Assembly: GCF_902859895.1 (NCBI RefSeq)
Contig: NZ_CADIKM010000013.1
Coordinates: forward strand, 62,001 to 126,000
Source: Pararobbsia alpina
Lineage (GTDB): Bacteria > Pseudomonadota > Gammaproteobacteria > Burkholderiales > Burkholderiaceae
DNA length: 64,000 bases
Direction: 5' to 3'
The notes beneath the pieces are model-generated. The model was not told the DNA's origin. It ran no database searches and was given only the letters and a program-made list of their open reading frames with translations. This document shows, in pieces, positions 43,088 to 52,129 of the stretch. The translations under genes were made by a program, and so were the position numbers. Positions within the stretch are counted from its first letter, which is position 1; each line of letters begins with the position of its first letter.

Positions 43088-44722
43088 ATGCATTCGCTTC
43101 CGTATCTCAGTCTGTCCATCTGGGTGCCGATCCTCTTCGGTGTCGCAATCCTCCAAGTCGGTTCTGATGACAAACCGCAAGCCGCCCGGTGGCTCGCACT
43201 CGCCGGATCCGCCCTCGGTCTTCTACTGACCTTCCCCCTCATCGCGGGCTTCCACAATCACACCTCCTCGATGCAGTTCGTCGAGCGGCTCGACTGGCTG
43301 CCCGCCTTCGATATCTCGTACCACCTCGGCATCGACGGCATCTCGCTGTGGCTGACGGTATTGACCGCCTTCACGACACTGCTCGTCGTGATCGCCTCGT
43401 GGACAGCCATCACCGCGCGCGTGCCCCAATATCTCGCGGCGTTCATGTTCCTGTCCGGGCTGATGAACGGCGTGTTCACCTCGCTCGACGGCATGCTGTT
43501 CTTCGTGTTCTTCGAGGCGACGCTGATTCCGATGTATCTGCTGATCGGCTCGTGGGGCGGATCGCACCGCGTGCATGCGGCGGTCAGGTTCTTTTTCTTC
43601 TCGTTGGTCGGCTCGCTTGCCATGCTGGTCGCGATGCTGTACCTGTACCAGCAGTCGCACACTTTCGACATGGCGACCTGGCAGACGATACGGCTCGGGC
43701 TGGTGCCGCAGGTGCTGGTCTTCATTGCGTTCTTCGCCGCGTTCGCGGTCAAGGTGCCGATGTGGCCGATCCATACCTGGCTGCCGCAGGTCCATCTCGA
43801 AGCACCGACGGGTGCATCCGTCGTGCTCGGCATGCTGAAGCTCGGCGCCTACGGCTTCCTGCGTTTCTCATTGCCCGTCACGCCGGATGCCAGCCATCTC
43901 TTCGCACCGGTGATGATCGCGCTGTCGCTCGTCGCGATCATCTATGCGAGTCTCGTCGCGCTCGCGCAGACCGACATGAGCAAGATGCTCGCCTATTCGT
44001 CGATCGCGCATATGGGGCTCGTCACGCTTGGGCTGTTCGTCTTCAACAGCATCGGCATGGAAGGCGCGATCGTGCAGATGATTTCGTACGGCTTCGTGTC
44101 CGGCGCCCTGTTCCTGAGCATCGGCGTGCTCTACGAGCGCACGCAGACGCGCACGATCGATGCATATGGCGGTGTCGCCAACGTCATGCCCCGCTTCGCG
44201 GTCTTTTTCATGCTGTTTGCGATGGCGAATATCGGGTTGCCAGGCACATCCGGGTTCGTCGGCGAATTCCTGGTGATCATGGGCGCGGTCAAGTTCAACT
44301 TCTGGATCGGGGCGCTCGCCGCGCTGACACTGATCCTGAGCGCGGCCTACACCTTGTGGATGTACAAGCGCACGATCTACGGCGTCGTCCACGACAAGCG
44401 CATCGCAAAGCTGGCCGACCTGAACAGGCGCGAGTGCGGCATGCTCGGCGCGCTCGCGGTGCTCGTGCTGGTGGTTGGCATCTATCCGAAGCCGATGACC
44501 GATGCAATCGGTGCCGCCTCGACGACGCTGCTCGTCTACGCCAACGAGTCCAAGCAGCCGGTGGACGGTGACGGGGTTCCGGCCAGGAATGCTGTCGTGC
44601 AGAACAGCGACCCGGCTCCGGCCAGGAACGCCGTCGCGCAGGACAGTGATCCGGTTCAGGGAAGGAATGCCGTCGTCCAGGATGGGAATCCGGCCCTTCA
44701 GCGCGCGCACGCTCCGACATAA
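43088..44722 (+). CDS. nuoM-like: Orphan NADH-quinone oxidoreductase subunit M-like antiporter protein
   Basis: 544 residues with about fourteen membrane helices of the Complex I antiporter (NuoL/M/N, Mrp) class. The proton-path residues typical of NuoM are there: Glu in VFFEATLIPMYLLIGSWGG, Lys in AAFAVKVPMWPIHTWLPQVHLEAPTGAS, and the LAYSSIAHMG helix with its preceding Lys. No other nuo, mrp or hyf gene is in the window, so this is a stand-alone copy. The start at 43088 (MHSLPYLSLSIW) matches family starts. The C-terminus has an extra Asn/Asp-rich tail of three 13-residue repeats. Confidence 0.88.
   Translation: MHSLPYLSLSIWVPILFGVAILQVGSDDKPQAARWLALAGSALGLLLTFPLIAGFHNHTSSMQFVERLDWLPAFDISYHLGIDGISLWLTVLTAFTTLLVVIASWTAITARVPQYLAAFMFLSGLMNGVFTSLDGMLFFVFFEATLIPMYLLIGSWGGSHRVHAAVRFFFFSLVGSLAMLVAMLYLYQQSHTFDMATWQTIRLGLVPQVLVFIAFFAAFAVKVPMWPIHTWLPQVHLEAPTGASVVLGMLKLGAYGFLRFSLPVTPDASHLFAPVMIALSLVAIIYASLVALAQTDMSKMLAYSSIAHMGLVTLGLFVFNSIGMEGAIVQMISYGFVSGALFLSIGVLYERTQTRTIDAYGGVANVMPRFAVFFMLFAMANIGLPGTSGFVGEFLVIMGAVKFNFWIGALAALTLILSAAYTLWMYKRTIYGVVHDKRIAKLADLNRRECGMLGALAVLVLVVGIYPKPMTDAIGAASTTLLVYANESKQPVDGDGVPARNAVVQNSDPAPARNAVAQDSDPVQGRNAVVQDGNPALQRAHAPT
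44582..44698 (+). repeat. Three 39-base tandem repeats in the nuoM-like C-terminus
   Basis: Units at 44582-44620, 44621-44659 and 44660-44698 encode ARNAVVQNSDPAP, ARNAVAQDSDPVQ and GRNAVVQDGNPAL. The period is in frame. The tail lies after the last membrane helix and looks soluble. Confidence 0.9.
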
Positions 44723-44860
44723 CCATCGAGGATACGAGTCGTCGGCTTTGGGTGCGGGAGGGGCGGCCAGTCAGAGCGGGCCTTGCACGCTCCGACATGA
44801 CCATCGAGGATACGGGTCGTCGGCTTTGGGCGCGGGATGGACGGCCAGTCAGGGCGGATG
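44705..44860 (+). repeat. 78-base tandem duplication spanning the nuoM-like stop codon
   Basis: Two adjacent imperfect copies, each beginning GCACGCTCCGACAT (44705 and 44783) and each containing CCATCGAGGATACG and TCGTCGGCTTTGGG. The first copy contains the functional stop (TAA at 44720-44722); the second has TGA at the same place. No gene is seen in the rest of 44861-44975. Confidence 0.9.
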
Positions 44861-44975
44861 CAATCCGTCTACAACTAGGCACATGCCTGGCGTAGTCGAG
44901 GGTTGTGCGCCTGCGGGAAGAAGAGGACGGGGCACACGCTTTCAGGACTTGAAAGGTAGAGCCCCGCCCGGTATG

Positions 44976-45212
44976 TCAGTTGTGCTGTTCCCCCGGCAAT
45001 TCGGCCCCGTGCGCGCGAATCGCGGCGATCAATTCGGCAGCGGTGATCTCGTATCGCATGTCGCGATGAATTCCCGGCTTCTTTTCATTGATATCAATCA
45101 GTAATACGGCCTTTCCATCAGCCGTCGCGTCGAGACGCACGACACGCACGTTCTCGCCATTTGCTTCATCCTGCTCGATCAACAGCGTCATGCTGCCTTG
45201 GGCGCCGCTCAT
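44976..45212 (-). CDS. Small conserved-looking cytoplasmic protein
   Basis: 78 residues starting MSGAQGSMTLLIEQDEANGENVRVVRLDATADGK; the ATG at 45212 is preceded by GGAGAAG seven bases away. Predicted as four beta strands and a C-terminal helix (YEITAAELIAAIRAHGAEL). Acidic, without Cys or membrane segments. I recognise no function; the Shine-Dalgarno site and codon pattern support that it is translated. Confidence 0.65.
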   Translation of the reverse strand: MSGAQGSMTLLIEQDEANGENVRVVRLDATADGKAVLLIDINEKKPGIHRDMRYEITAAELIAAIRAHGAELPGEQHN

Positions 45213-45514
45213 ACCACTTCTCCAGTTGCCAACATTTGGGTCAATTCTAACGGCTGGCATGAATAGATGCATCGGGCCATCAGCAATTGTTCGCCATTTA
45301 CTTTTAAGAGAAGCCTGAAAAAAACAATAGAGGCGCTCGAACGGCACGAGATGCCGTACACGAGGCGGCAAGCCGCGTGTCGTCCCCTCGTCATAGGTGC
45401 TTCATGGATTGACGGTAGGCGGAGCAGGTCGAAATTGAGACCGGCCGAATCGCCACCGAGTGATGCTCCGAAAGTGCGCCCTAAGCGCCGCCCAAGCGCC
45501 CCAAGCGCGCGCTC
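45213..45514. other. Gene-free gap
   Basis: 302 bases between two - strand genes. It contains a stretch of CGCCCAAGCGCCCCAAGCGC just beyond the TetR stop but no gene, promoter or hairpin that I can support. Confidence 0.4.
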
Positions 45515-46264
45515 TCAGGCGGAACGCTTGCTCGCGGCGCGGCGGTGCGGCGTTGGACGCGCTTCGCTCCATTGCCGAAGCAGGATGCGAGTCTGTTCGC
45601 GGACCGTGGCCTTGAGCAGTTCGCCCTTCTCCGCATCGATCTCCTTCCATCCGAGCAGCCCGAGCGTCGTCCGGGGAGCGGCGTGGAACATAAGCAACTG
45701 CCCCTGCAGGCTGAACATCCGGATCAAGGTGACCGGATTGTCGGCCGCCATGCCCGTGATCCGGGCAATCAGTTGCGCGCCGACGTCATTCACCGGCTTT
45801 CGAAGACGCTGCGTCAAGACTTCGGAAGCCACGCTCGGTTCGTGACCCGCTTGCTCGCGCGCAAAGAAGAGCCGCGGGTTGAGCGCACCGGAGGTATTGG
45901 CTTTGACGATCATCCGGTCCGCGATGACTTCCTGAATGCGGACGAACGCATCGATGAGTGCCTCGGCATCCGCCTCACCGCGCAGGACTTCGGTCGCATG
46001 CGCGACGACCGGTTCGAATTTCCGCCACACATCGTCGGCAATGTATTCGGCACATGCCCGGAAAACGCCTTCCTTGTTTTCGAAGTAGTACTGGAGAGCC
46101 GGCGCGTTGACACCCGCGCGCGCGGCGATGTCGCGCGTCGACGCCCCCTCGAAACCATGCTCGCCAAACAATTCGATCGCTGCTTCGATGATCCTCAATC
46201 GTGTCTCATCGCCCCGCACGTACCCGCCCGCGGACGGACGACGAAGCCGCTTTGCGTCGCTCAT
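45515..46264 (-). CDS. TetR-family repressor of the efflux operon
   Basis: 249 residues. The N-terminal helix-turn-helix is at about 20-65 (TRLRIIEAAIELFGEHGFEGASTRDIAARAGVNAPALQYYFENKEGVFRACAEY); the C-terminal ligand domain is of the CecR (YbiH/DUF1956) type. The ATG at 46264 has GGAGG upstream. It is transcribed divergently from the emrA-like gene, and the region between carries repeated dyads over the promoter, so it most likely represses the efflux genes and itself. Confidence 0.92.
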   Translation of the reverse strand: MSDAKRLRRPSAGGYVRGDETRLRIIEAAIELFGEHGFEGASTRDIAARAGVNAPALQYYFENKEGVFRACAEYIADDVWRKFEPVVAHATEVLRGEADAEALIDAFVRIQEVIADRMIVKANTSGALNPRLFFAREQAGHEPSVASEVLTQRLRKPVNDVGAQLIARITGMAADNPVTLIRMFSLQGQLLMFHAAPRTTLGLLGWKEIDAEKGELLKATVREQTRILLRQWSEARPTPHRRAASKRSA

Positions 46265-46301
46265 GCGCGCTCCCTCCTGTAGCAAGATCAAAATATATCA
46301 C

Positions 46302-46349
46302 TTGACACAATTTTACCGGCTGGAATAATTGTTCCATCTGGAAATAATT
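46302..46349 (+). promoter_or_regulatory. Sigma-70 promoter and repressor operator of the efflux operon
   Basis: TTGACA at 46302-46307, sixteen bases, then AATAAT at 46324-46329. Over the -10 and start region lie GGAATAATTGTTCC (46322-46335, a near-perfect dyad) and the direct repeats CTGGAATAATT (46320-46330) and CTGGAAATAATT (46338-46349). This arrangement fits a TetR-family operator blocking RNA polymerase. Confidence 0.7.
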
Positions 46350-46364
46350 TACCCCGGGGAAAAG

Positions 46365-47504
46365 ATGTCAACGACAGCAGGATCGCCTCCACAAGGTTTG
46401 CCGCAGGATCCTGCCGCTGCGCCATCGCGGCGATCGGGCAGGCGCTTCGCCCTGATGGTGATCGGGATAGTTGCAATTGTCCTCGCGACGGTCTGGCTGG
46501 CGCGCTGGTGGACCGTGGGCCGTTTCATCGAGACCACCGACGATGCCTATCTGAAGGCGGACAGCGTCACCGTAGCGCCGAAAGTCAGCGGATACGTCAC
46601 GGACGTCTACGTCGGAGACAATGCGACGGTCAAGGCCGGGGAGCCGCTGGTGCGGCTCGACGCCCGCCAGTATCAGGTCTCGCTCGATCAGGCCCAGGCG
46701 ACGATCGACGCACACGAGGCGGACATCCAGCGCGCCCAGGCCGATATCCTGCAGCAGCGCGCCAATATCGAACAGGCACAGGCCCAGCAACAGGTCGCAC
46801 GCATCAGCGCCCAGCATGCGCGCGACGAAGTTGAGCGGTATGCGCCGCTGGCGGCGACCGGAGCGGAGACCAGCGAGCGGCTGGCGGAACTGACCAGCAC
46901 GCGCGACCAGGCCCTTGCGACGCTGGCGGCCAATTCAGCGGCGGTCGATGCCGCACGCACGCAGATCGCCGCGACGACCGCGCAGATCGCCCAGGCCCGC
47001 GCCCAGCTCGAGGCCGCGAAGGCGAGCGCGCAGCAGGCCCGACTCGACCTGCAGGACACCGTCGTGCGCAGTGCGCTGGCCGGCAAGGTCGGCGACCGTT
47101 CGGTGCGTGTCGGCCAATACGTGCAGCCCGGTACGCGGATGCTGACGGTCGTACCGGTGCAAAACACCTATCTCGAAGCCAACTTCAAGGAAACACAGGT
47201 CGGGCATATGCGCGTCGGCCAGCCCGTGATCCTGCACGTCGACGCCCTGCCCGGTCAGGAACTGCGCGGCGTGGTCGACAGTTTTTCGCCGGGCACCGGA
47301 GCGCAGTTCGCGTTGCTGCCGCCCGAGAACGCGACCGGCAATTTCACGAAGATCGTGCAGCGCGTACCCGTACGAATCCGCCTCGATGTCAGCCCTGCCC
47401 TGCTCGCGGTGCTACTGCCGGGCTTGTCTGTCACCGCCGACGTGGATACGCGCTCCGCTCATGAGGACAACAAGTCCGACAATGCGGAAGACAAGCATGG
47501 TTGA
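46365..47504 (+). CDS. emrA: EmrA-type periplasmic adaptor (HlyD family)
   Basis: 379 residues. One membrane helix (about 29-47) is followed by the biotinyl-lipoyl-like domain (DDAYLKADSVTVAPKVSGYVTDVYVGDNATVKAGEPLVRLD). A long alpha-helical hairpin comes next (about 105-215, Gln/Ala-rich), then the second half of the lipoyl domain (SALAGKVGDRSVRVGQYVQPG) and the beta-barrel. It bridges the inner-membrane pump and the outer-membrane channel. Start at 46365 after GGGGAAAAG. Its end overlaps the next gene by eight bases. Confidence 0.95.
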   Translation: MSTTAGSPPQGLPQDPAAAPSRRSGRRFALMVIGIVAIVLATVWLARWWTVGRFIETTDDAYLKADSVTVAPKVSGYVTDVYVGDNATVKAGEPLVRLDARQYQVSLDQAQATIDAHEADIQRAQADILQQRANIEQAQAQQQVARISAQHARDEVERYAPLAATGAETSERLAELTSTRDQALATLAANSAAVDAARTQIAATTAQIAQARAQLEAAKASAQQARLDLQDTVVRSALAGKVGDRSVRVGQYVQPGTRMLTVVPVQNTYLEANFKETQVGHMRVGQPVILHVDALPGQELRGVVDSFSPGTGAQFALLPPENATGNFTKIVQRVPVRIRLDVSPALLAVLLPGLSVTADVDTRSAHEDNKSDNAEDKHG

Positions 47505-49140
47505 TCCCGCAGGCATGACCTCATCGTCGGCCGGGCCGGCGGCGCCCTCCATGCCTTCTCCCCCGCCGTCGTCCGCCCCTCGGCCCGAGCCCACGCATGC
47601 CAGCGCCGCCGACTGGATCGCCGTCGCGGCGGGCTCGCTGGGCGCGCTGATGGCGACGCTCGACATCTCGATCACCAACTCCGCCTTGCCGCAGATCCAG
47701 GGCGAGATCGGCGCGACGGGCACGGAGGGCACCTGGATCTCGACGGGCTACTTGATGTCCGAGATCGTGATGATCCCGCTCGCGGCGTGGCTCACACGTG
47801 TGTTCGGTCTGCGCAATTTCCTGCTCGGCAATGCGACCCTGTTCATCCTGTTCTCGATGATGTGCGGCTGGTCGCATACGCTGCCCGTGATGATCATCGG
47901 CCGCATCGGCCAGGGCTTTGCCGGCGGCGCGATGATCCCGACTGCCCAGACCATCATCCGTACCCGGCTGCCGCGCGCGCAGTTGCCAGTCGGCATGACC
48001 GTGTTCGGCCTCATCGTGCTGCTCGGTCCACTGCTCGGTCCGGTACTCGGCGGATGGCTGGCGGAGAACATCAGCTGGTCGTGGTGCTTCTTCATCAATC
48101 TGCCGGTCTGCCTCGCGCTGATCACCTTGCTGATCGTCGGCCTACCGGCCGAGCGGCCGCAGTGGGCAGCTTTCTTCAAGGCGGACTGGCTCGGCATCGT
48201 CGGCCTCGCGATCGGTCTGAGCTCGCTGACGGTGGTGCTCGAGGAAGGCCAACGTGAACGCTGGTTCGAGTCGAGCATGATCATCACGTTGAGCGTCGTG
48301 TCGCTCGCCGGCATGGTGCTGATCGCGCTCTCGCAATTCACCGCGAGCAAGCCGATCATGCGCCTAAACCTGCTGCGCAATCCGCGCTATGCGAGCGTCA
48401 TCATCATCGTGTTCGCGGTCGGTGCGGGGCTCTATGGTGTGTCGTACCTGTTGCCGCAATTTCTCAGTCTGGTCGCGGGGTACAACGCGCAGCAGGCGGG
48501 CGCGATCATGCTCATATCGGGTGTGCCGGCCTTCCTGATGATGCCGGTCCTGCCACGCCTGCTCGGCAAGCTCGACTTCCGGATACTCGTGATCACAGGC
48601 CTCGTCCTGTTCGCCTGGAGTTGCATGCTCGATATCGACCTGAGCGCGCAGAGTGTCGGGCACGACTTTTTCTGGTCGCAGCTGATCCGCGGCATCGCGC
48701 AGATCCTCGCGATGATGCCGTTGAACCAGGCATCGATGGCGGCCGTCTCGCGTGAGGACTCCGGCGATGCGGCGGGGCTCTACAACATGGCCCGCAATCT
48801 CGGCGGTTCGGTCGGGCTTGCCATCATCGGCACCGTGATCGACCGTCGCACGACGTTTCACACCGCCATGATCCGCGAATCGCTGTCGGCGAACTCCGTG
48901 CTCGGCCAGGAACGCATCGCGTCGAGCGCCGCAAGCTGGTTTGCGCAAACCGGCGACCTGGCCTATTCGAAGATGCGCGCGCTCGGCCAGATCGCCGCGC
49001 AGATTCAACAGCAGGCAACCGTGATTACGTACTCGGAAACGTTCTACCTTCTCGGCATTGCATTGCTCGCCTGCGTGCCCCTCGCGCTCCTGTTGAGAAC
49101 GCCGCGCGGGCAAGCACCGTCCGCCTCCGCCGGCCATTGA
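47497..49140 (+). CDS. emrB: EmrB-type multidrug efflux transporter (MFS, DHA2, 14 helices)
   Basis: 547 residues. The proton-driven drug exporter of the tripartite system. It has the DHA2 signatures LGALMATLDISITNSALPQIQGEIG, GRIGQGFAGGAMIPTAQTII and motif C GLIVLLGPLLGPVLGGWL. The start at 47497 is preceded by GGAAG and overlaps the emrA stop; a second ATG at 47515 is possible. Stands in operon with adaptor and outer-membrane factor. Confidence 0.95.
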   Translation: MVDPAGMTSSSAGPAAPSMPSPPPSSAPRPEPTHASAADWIAVAAGSLGALMATLDISITNSALPQIQGEIGATGTEGTWISTGYLMSEIVMIPLAAWLTRVFGLRNFLLGNATLFILFSMMCGWSHTLPVMIIGRIGQGFAGGAMIPTAQTIIRTRLPRAQLPVGMTVFGLIVLLGPLLGPVLGGWLAENISWSWCFFINLPVCLALITLLIVGLPAERPQWAAFFKADWLGIVGLAIGLSSLTVVLEEGQRERWFESSMIITLSVVSLAGMVLIALSQFTASKPIMRLNLLRNPRYASVIIIVFAVGAGLYGVSYLLPQFLSLVAGYNAQQAGAIMLISGVPAFLMMPVLPRLLGKLDFRILVITGLVLFAWSCMLDIDLSAQSVGHDFFWSQLIRGIAQILAMMPLNQASMAAVSREDSGDAAGLYNMARNLGGSVGLAIIGTVIDRRTTFHTAMIRESLSANSVLGQERIASSAASWFAQTGDLAYSKMRALGQIAAQIQQQATVITYSETFYLLGIALLACVPLALLLRTPRGQAPSASAGH

Positions 49141-49160
49141 CGCTTCATAAGATACTCACG

Positions 49161-50693
49161 ATGTCCGTTCGCCCTTCCCTTTCCCTGATCCCGGCGCTGC
49201 TCGCCTCCCTATGCGCCTTGTCGGCCTGCACCGTCGGGCCCGACTACGCCGGTGCACCGGAGGTTGCGTCTGAGGCAGCGCATGCATCGAAGTTCGTCCG
49301 TGCGCCGGCAGCCGGAATAGACGACGCTCACGGCAGTAGCAGAGTCGGCGGCGGCGGAATCGTATCGGCACGGGCGCCAAGCCAGTGGTGGTGCTCGCTC
49401 GACGACCCGCATCTGAATGCACTGATCGAGGCCGCATTCGCCCACAATCCCGATCTTCATGCGGCGCAGGCACGCCTGCGTGAAGCGCGCGCCCAGTTGC
49501 AGCAGCAGAGAGCCGCCGGCATGCCGACCGTCTCGTTCAATGCTGCCGCGTTGCGTACGCGCTCGCCCGACCCGAGTTTGTTCGGGTCTTCCCAGGGCGG
49601 TGGTGATAGTGGTTCGTCGACCGGGCAAAGCCAGGGGTCGACCGGCCGCGGGCCGCTCCAGCTTTACACCGCGGGTTTCGACGCCTCATGGGAGATCGAC
49701 CTGTTCGGCGGCACGCGGCGCGCGGTCGAAGCCGCGACGGCCGAGGCCGATGCCGTCGACGCCGATCTCGCGGATGCGCAGGTATCGCTCGCGGCCGAAG
49801 TCGCGCAGGCCTATATCGACCTGCGCGACGAGCAACAGAGACTGCTGCTCGCCCAGCGTTCGGCCGAGCTGGAGCAGCAGATGCTCGATCTGACGCTGCA
49901 GCGGCGCGCCCGCGGCACGGCAGCCGACGTCGATGTCGAACGGCTGACCACGCAAGTCGAAAACACCCGGGCCACGCTGACCCCGCTCGATGCACAGGTC
50001 AGCGAATCGCTCGACCAGCTCGCGGTGCTGACGGGCCAGGCGCCGGGCGCGCTCGATCGGCAACTCTCGACACCCGGTGCGATACCGGCCTTGCCTGCAT
50101 CGGTAGCGGTCGGCGATCCGGCTGCGATGTTGCAGCAGCGACCCGATATCCGGGCGGCCGAGCGCCGGCTCGCCTCGAGCAACGCGCAGATCGGCGAGCA
50201 TACGGCCGATTTCTTTCCGAAGGTGACGCTGTTCGGCGACCTCGGCTTCAGCGCCGCCGATCCCGGTCATTTGGTCCGCAAGAGCAACTTCACGTGGATC
50301 GCGGTGCCGTACCTGCAGTGGAATGTGCTCGACTTCGGCCGCACGATCAGCAGTATCCATAGCGCGGAGGCCTCGCGGGACGAGGCCGCGGCGCACTACG
50401 CGCATACGGTGCTGGCCGCGCTTCAGGATGCGAATACCGCATTGTCGCGCTATGGCCACCAGCGCGAACACCTGGCCACGCTGCAACAGGTACAGGCATC
50501 AGCCGACCGTTCCGCGACACTGATGCGGCAGCGTCATGTGGCGGGTGTGTCGAGCCTGATCGACTTGCTCGACACGCAGCGTGTGCAATTTAGCGCACAA
50601 CAAAACGTCGTCGCGGGGCAGGCCGAATTGGTGAAGGATTTCGTGTCCTTGCAGAAAAGCCTGGGGCTCGGCTGGAGCGTGCAGCCGGGGTAG
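49161..50693 (+). CDS. Outer-membrane efflux lipoprotein (NodT/OprM family)
   Basis: 510 residues. The lipoprotein signal has lipobox LSAC (Cys23). Two structural repeats of the TolC fold follow: the first contains WWCSLDDPHLNALIEAAFAHNPDLHAAQARL and FDASWEIDLFGGTRRAVEAA, the second RRPDIRAAERRLASSNAQIGEHTADFFPKVTLFG (preceded by MLQQ). It provides the exit duct for EmrA/EmrB. A TTG at 49137 overlaps the emrB stop but gives no better start; ATG 49161 begins a proper signal peptide. A Gly/Ser-rich insert lies near residues 140-160. Confidence 0.93.
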   Translation: MSVRPSLSLIPALLASLCALSACTVGPDYAGAPEVASEAAHASKFVRAPAAGIDDAHGSSRVGGGGIVSARAPSQWWCSLDDPHLNALIEAAFAHNPDLHAAQARLREARAQLQQQRAAGMPTVSFNAAALRTRSPDPSLFGSSQGGGDSGSSTGQSQGSTGRGPLQLYTAGFDASWEIDLFGGTRRAVEAATAEADAVDADLADAQVSLAAEVAQAYIDLRDEQQRLLLAQRSAELEQQMLDLTLQRRARGTAADVDVERLTTQVENTRATLTPLDAQVSESLDQLAVLTGQAPGALDRQLSTPGAIPALPASVAVGDPAAMLQQRPDIRAAERRLASSNAQIGEHTADFFPKVTLFGDLGFSAADPGHLVRKSNFTWIAVPYLQWNVLDFGRTISSIHSAEASRDEAAAHYAHTVLAALQDANTALSRYGHQREHLATLQQVQASADRSATLMRQRHVAGVSSLIDLLDTQRVQFSAQQNVVAGQAELVKDFVSLQKSLGLGWSVQPG

Positions 50694-50826
50694 GACCTCC
50701 TGCTGGTTGCGCGTGGCCTTCGAGCGAATTTCCAGGGGCCGAGGCGAAAGACGAGTCCAGGCGTTCGGCGCCTTGCGCTCGCTGAATGCATACAATGTCG
50801 CACCACGATCGAAGCGAAGGCTCACG

Positions 50827-52026
50827 ATGATTTACGACTACTGTGTGATCGGCGGCGGCATTGTCGGTCTCGCTACGGCCATGAAGCTCCAGGAGCTGGA
50901 GCCACAGGCGAGCCTCGTGTTGCTCGAAAAGGAATCGAGCCTCGCAATGCATCAGACAGGCCATAACAGCGGCGTCATCCATGCGGGCATCTACTACGCA
51001 CCGGGCAGTTTGAAGGCCAGGCTGTGCCGCAGCGGCGCGAGGGCCACCAAGGCATTTTGCGAGCAGCACGGGATCCCTTATGAGACATGCGGAAAGCTGC
51101 TTGTCGCGACCAACGATCTCGAGCTTCAACGCATGAGTGGTCTCGTCGAGCGTGCGCGTCTCAACGAGATCGAAGTCGAACAGCTCGATGCCGCGGCGCT
51201 GCATCGGCGAGAGCCGAACATCGACGGGCTGGCCGCCCTCCTCGTGCGCGAGACCGGCATCGTCGACTACCGGCGCGTCTGCGCGAGCATGGCTACCGTG
51301 ATCAGGCAAGGTGGCGCGACCATCGAGATGAACGTCGAGGTCGCCGCGATCCGCGAGATGGCGGACAAGGTGAGCGTGGCGGACAATGGCCGCGAATGGC
51401 AGGCAAGGAAACTCGTCGTGTGCGCGGGCCTGCAATCGGACCGGCTGGCGAGAATGGCCGGCATCGAGACAGCGCACCAGATCGTGCCGTTCCGCGGCGA
51501 ATACTATCGGCTACGGCCGTCGCGAAACGATATCGTGCAGCACCTGATCTATCCGGTACCCGATCCGGACCTGCCCTTCCTCGGGGTGCACCTGACTCGG
51601 ATGATCGACGGTAGCGTGACGGTGGGACCGAGCGCCGTGCTCGGATTCGCTCGCGAAGGCTATCCGAAGTTCTCGTTCAATCTGCGCGACGTCGCTGAGT
51701 ACGCGGGCTTCCCGGGCTTCTGGAAGACGATGGGCAAAAACCTCAAGCACGGCATCAGGGAAATGCGCAACGCCATGTCGAAAGCGGGCTATTTGCAGGA
51801 GTGCCGCAAGTACTGCCCGTCTCTCGAGCTCGACGATCTGATGCCGTACGAAGCCGGCATCCGCGCACAGGCCGTCATGCGTGACGGGACGCTCGTGCAC
51901 GACTTCCTGTTTCTCGAGACGGCGCGCATGCTCCATGTCTGCAATGCGCCTTCGCCTGCCGCGACATCCGCGATACCGATCGGCGAAATGATCGCCGGCA
52001 AGGTGGTGGGAGTGAAGGTGCGCTAG
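50827..52026 (+). CDS. lhgO: L-2-hydroxyglutarate oxidase
   Basis: 399-residue FAD enzyme of the DAO superfamily that oxidises L-2-hydroxyglutarate to 2-oxoglutarate, passing electrons to the quinone pool. The dinucleotide motif is VIGGGIVGLATAMKL (7-21). HQTGHNSGVIHAGIYYAPGSLKA is the LhgO signature, and GIRAQAVMRDGTLVHDFLF is in the C-terminal half. Start at 50827 with GAAGG upstream. Not co-directional with the next gene. Confidence 0.94.
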   Translation: MIYDYCVIGGGIVGLATAMKLQELEPQASLVLLEKESSLAMHQTGHNSGVIHAGIYYAPGSLKARLCRSGARATKAFCEQHGIPYETCGKLLVATNDLELQRMSGLVERARLNEIEVEQLDAAALHRREPNIDGLAALLVRETGIVDYRRVCASMATVIRQGGATIEMNVEVAAIREMADKVSVADNGREWQARKLVVCAGLQSDRLARMAGIETAHQIVPFRGEYYRLRPSRNDIVQHLIYPVPDPDLPFLGVHLTRMIDGSVTVGPSAVLGFAREGYPKFSFNLRDVAEYAGFPGFWKTMGKNLKHGIREMRNAMSKAGYLQECRKYCPSLELDDLMPYEAGIRAQAVMRDGTLVHDFLFLETARMLHVCNAPSPAATSAIPIGEMIAGKVVGVKVR

Positions 52027-52129
52027 CGAAGCACCGGAACGCCATCGGACGGTGACTCGCGCAGCGCAACCGAGGCAATACCGCCGCGCTTCGCGTATGG
52101 CCTCGCGCCGGGTGGCTCGGCTGGCAAAC

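Noticed and set aside
44502-45104. 200-codon + strand frame across the repeats after the nuoM-like gene
   Set aside because: It overlaps the nuoM-like gene out of frame and gains its regular look only from the 78-base duplication.
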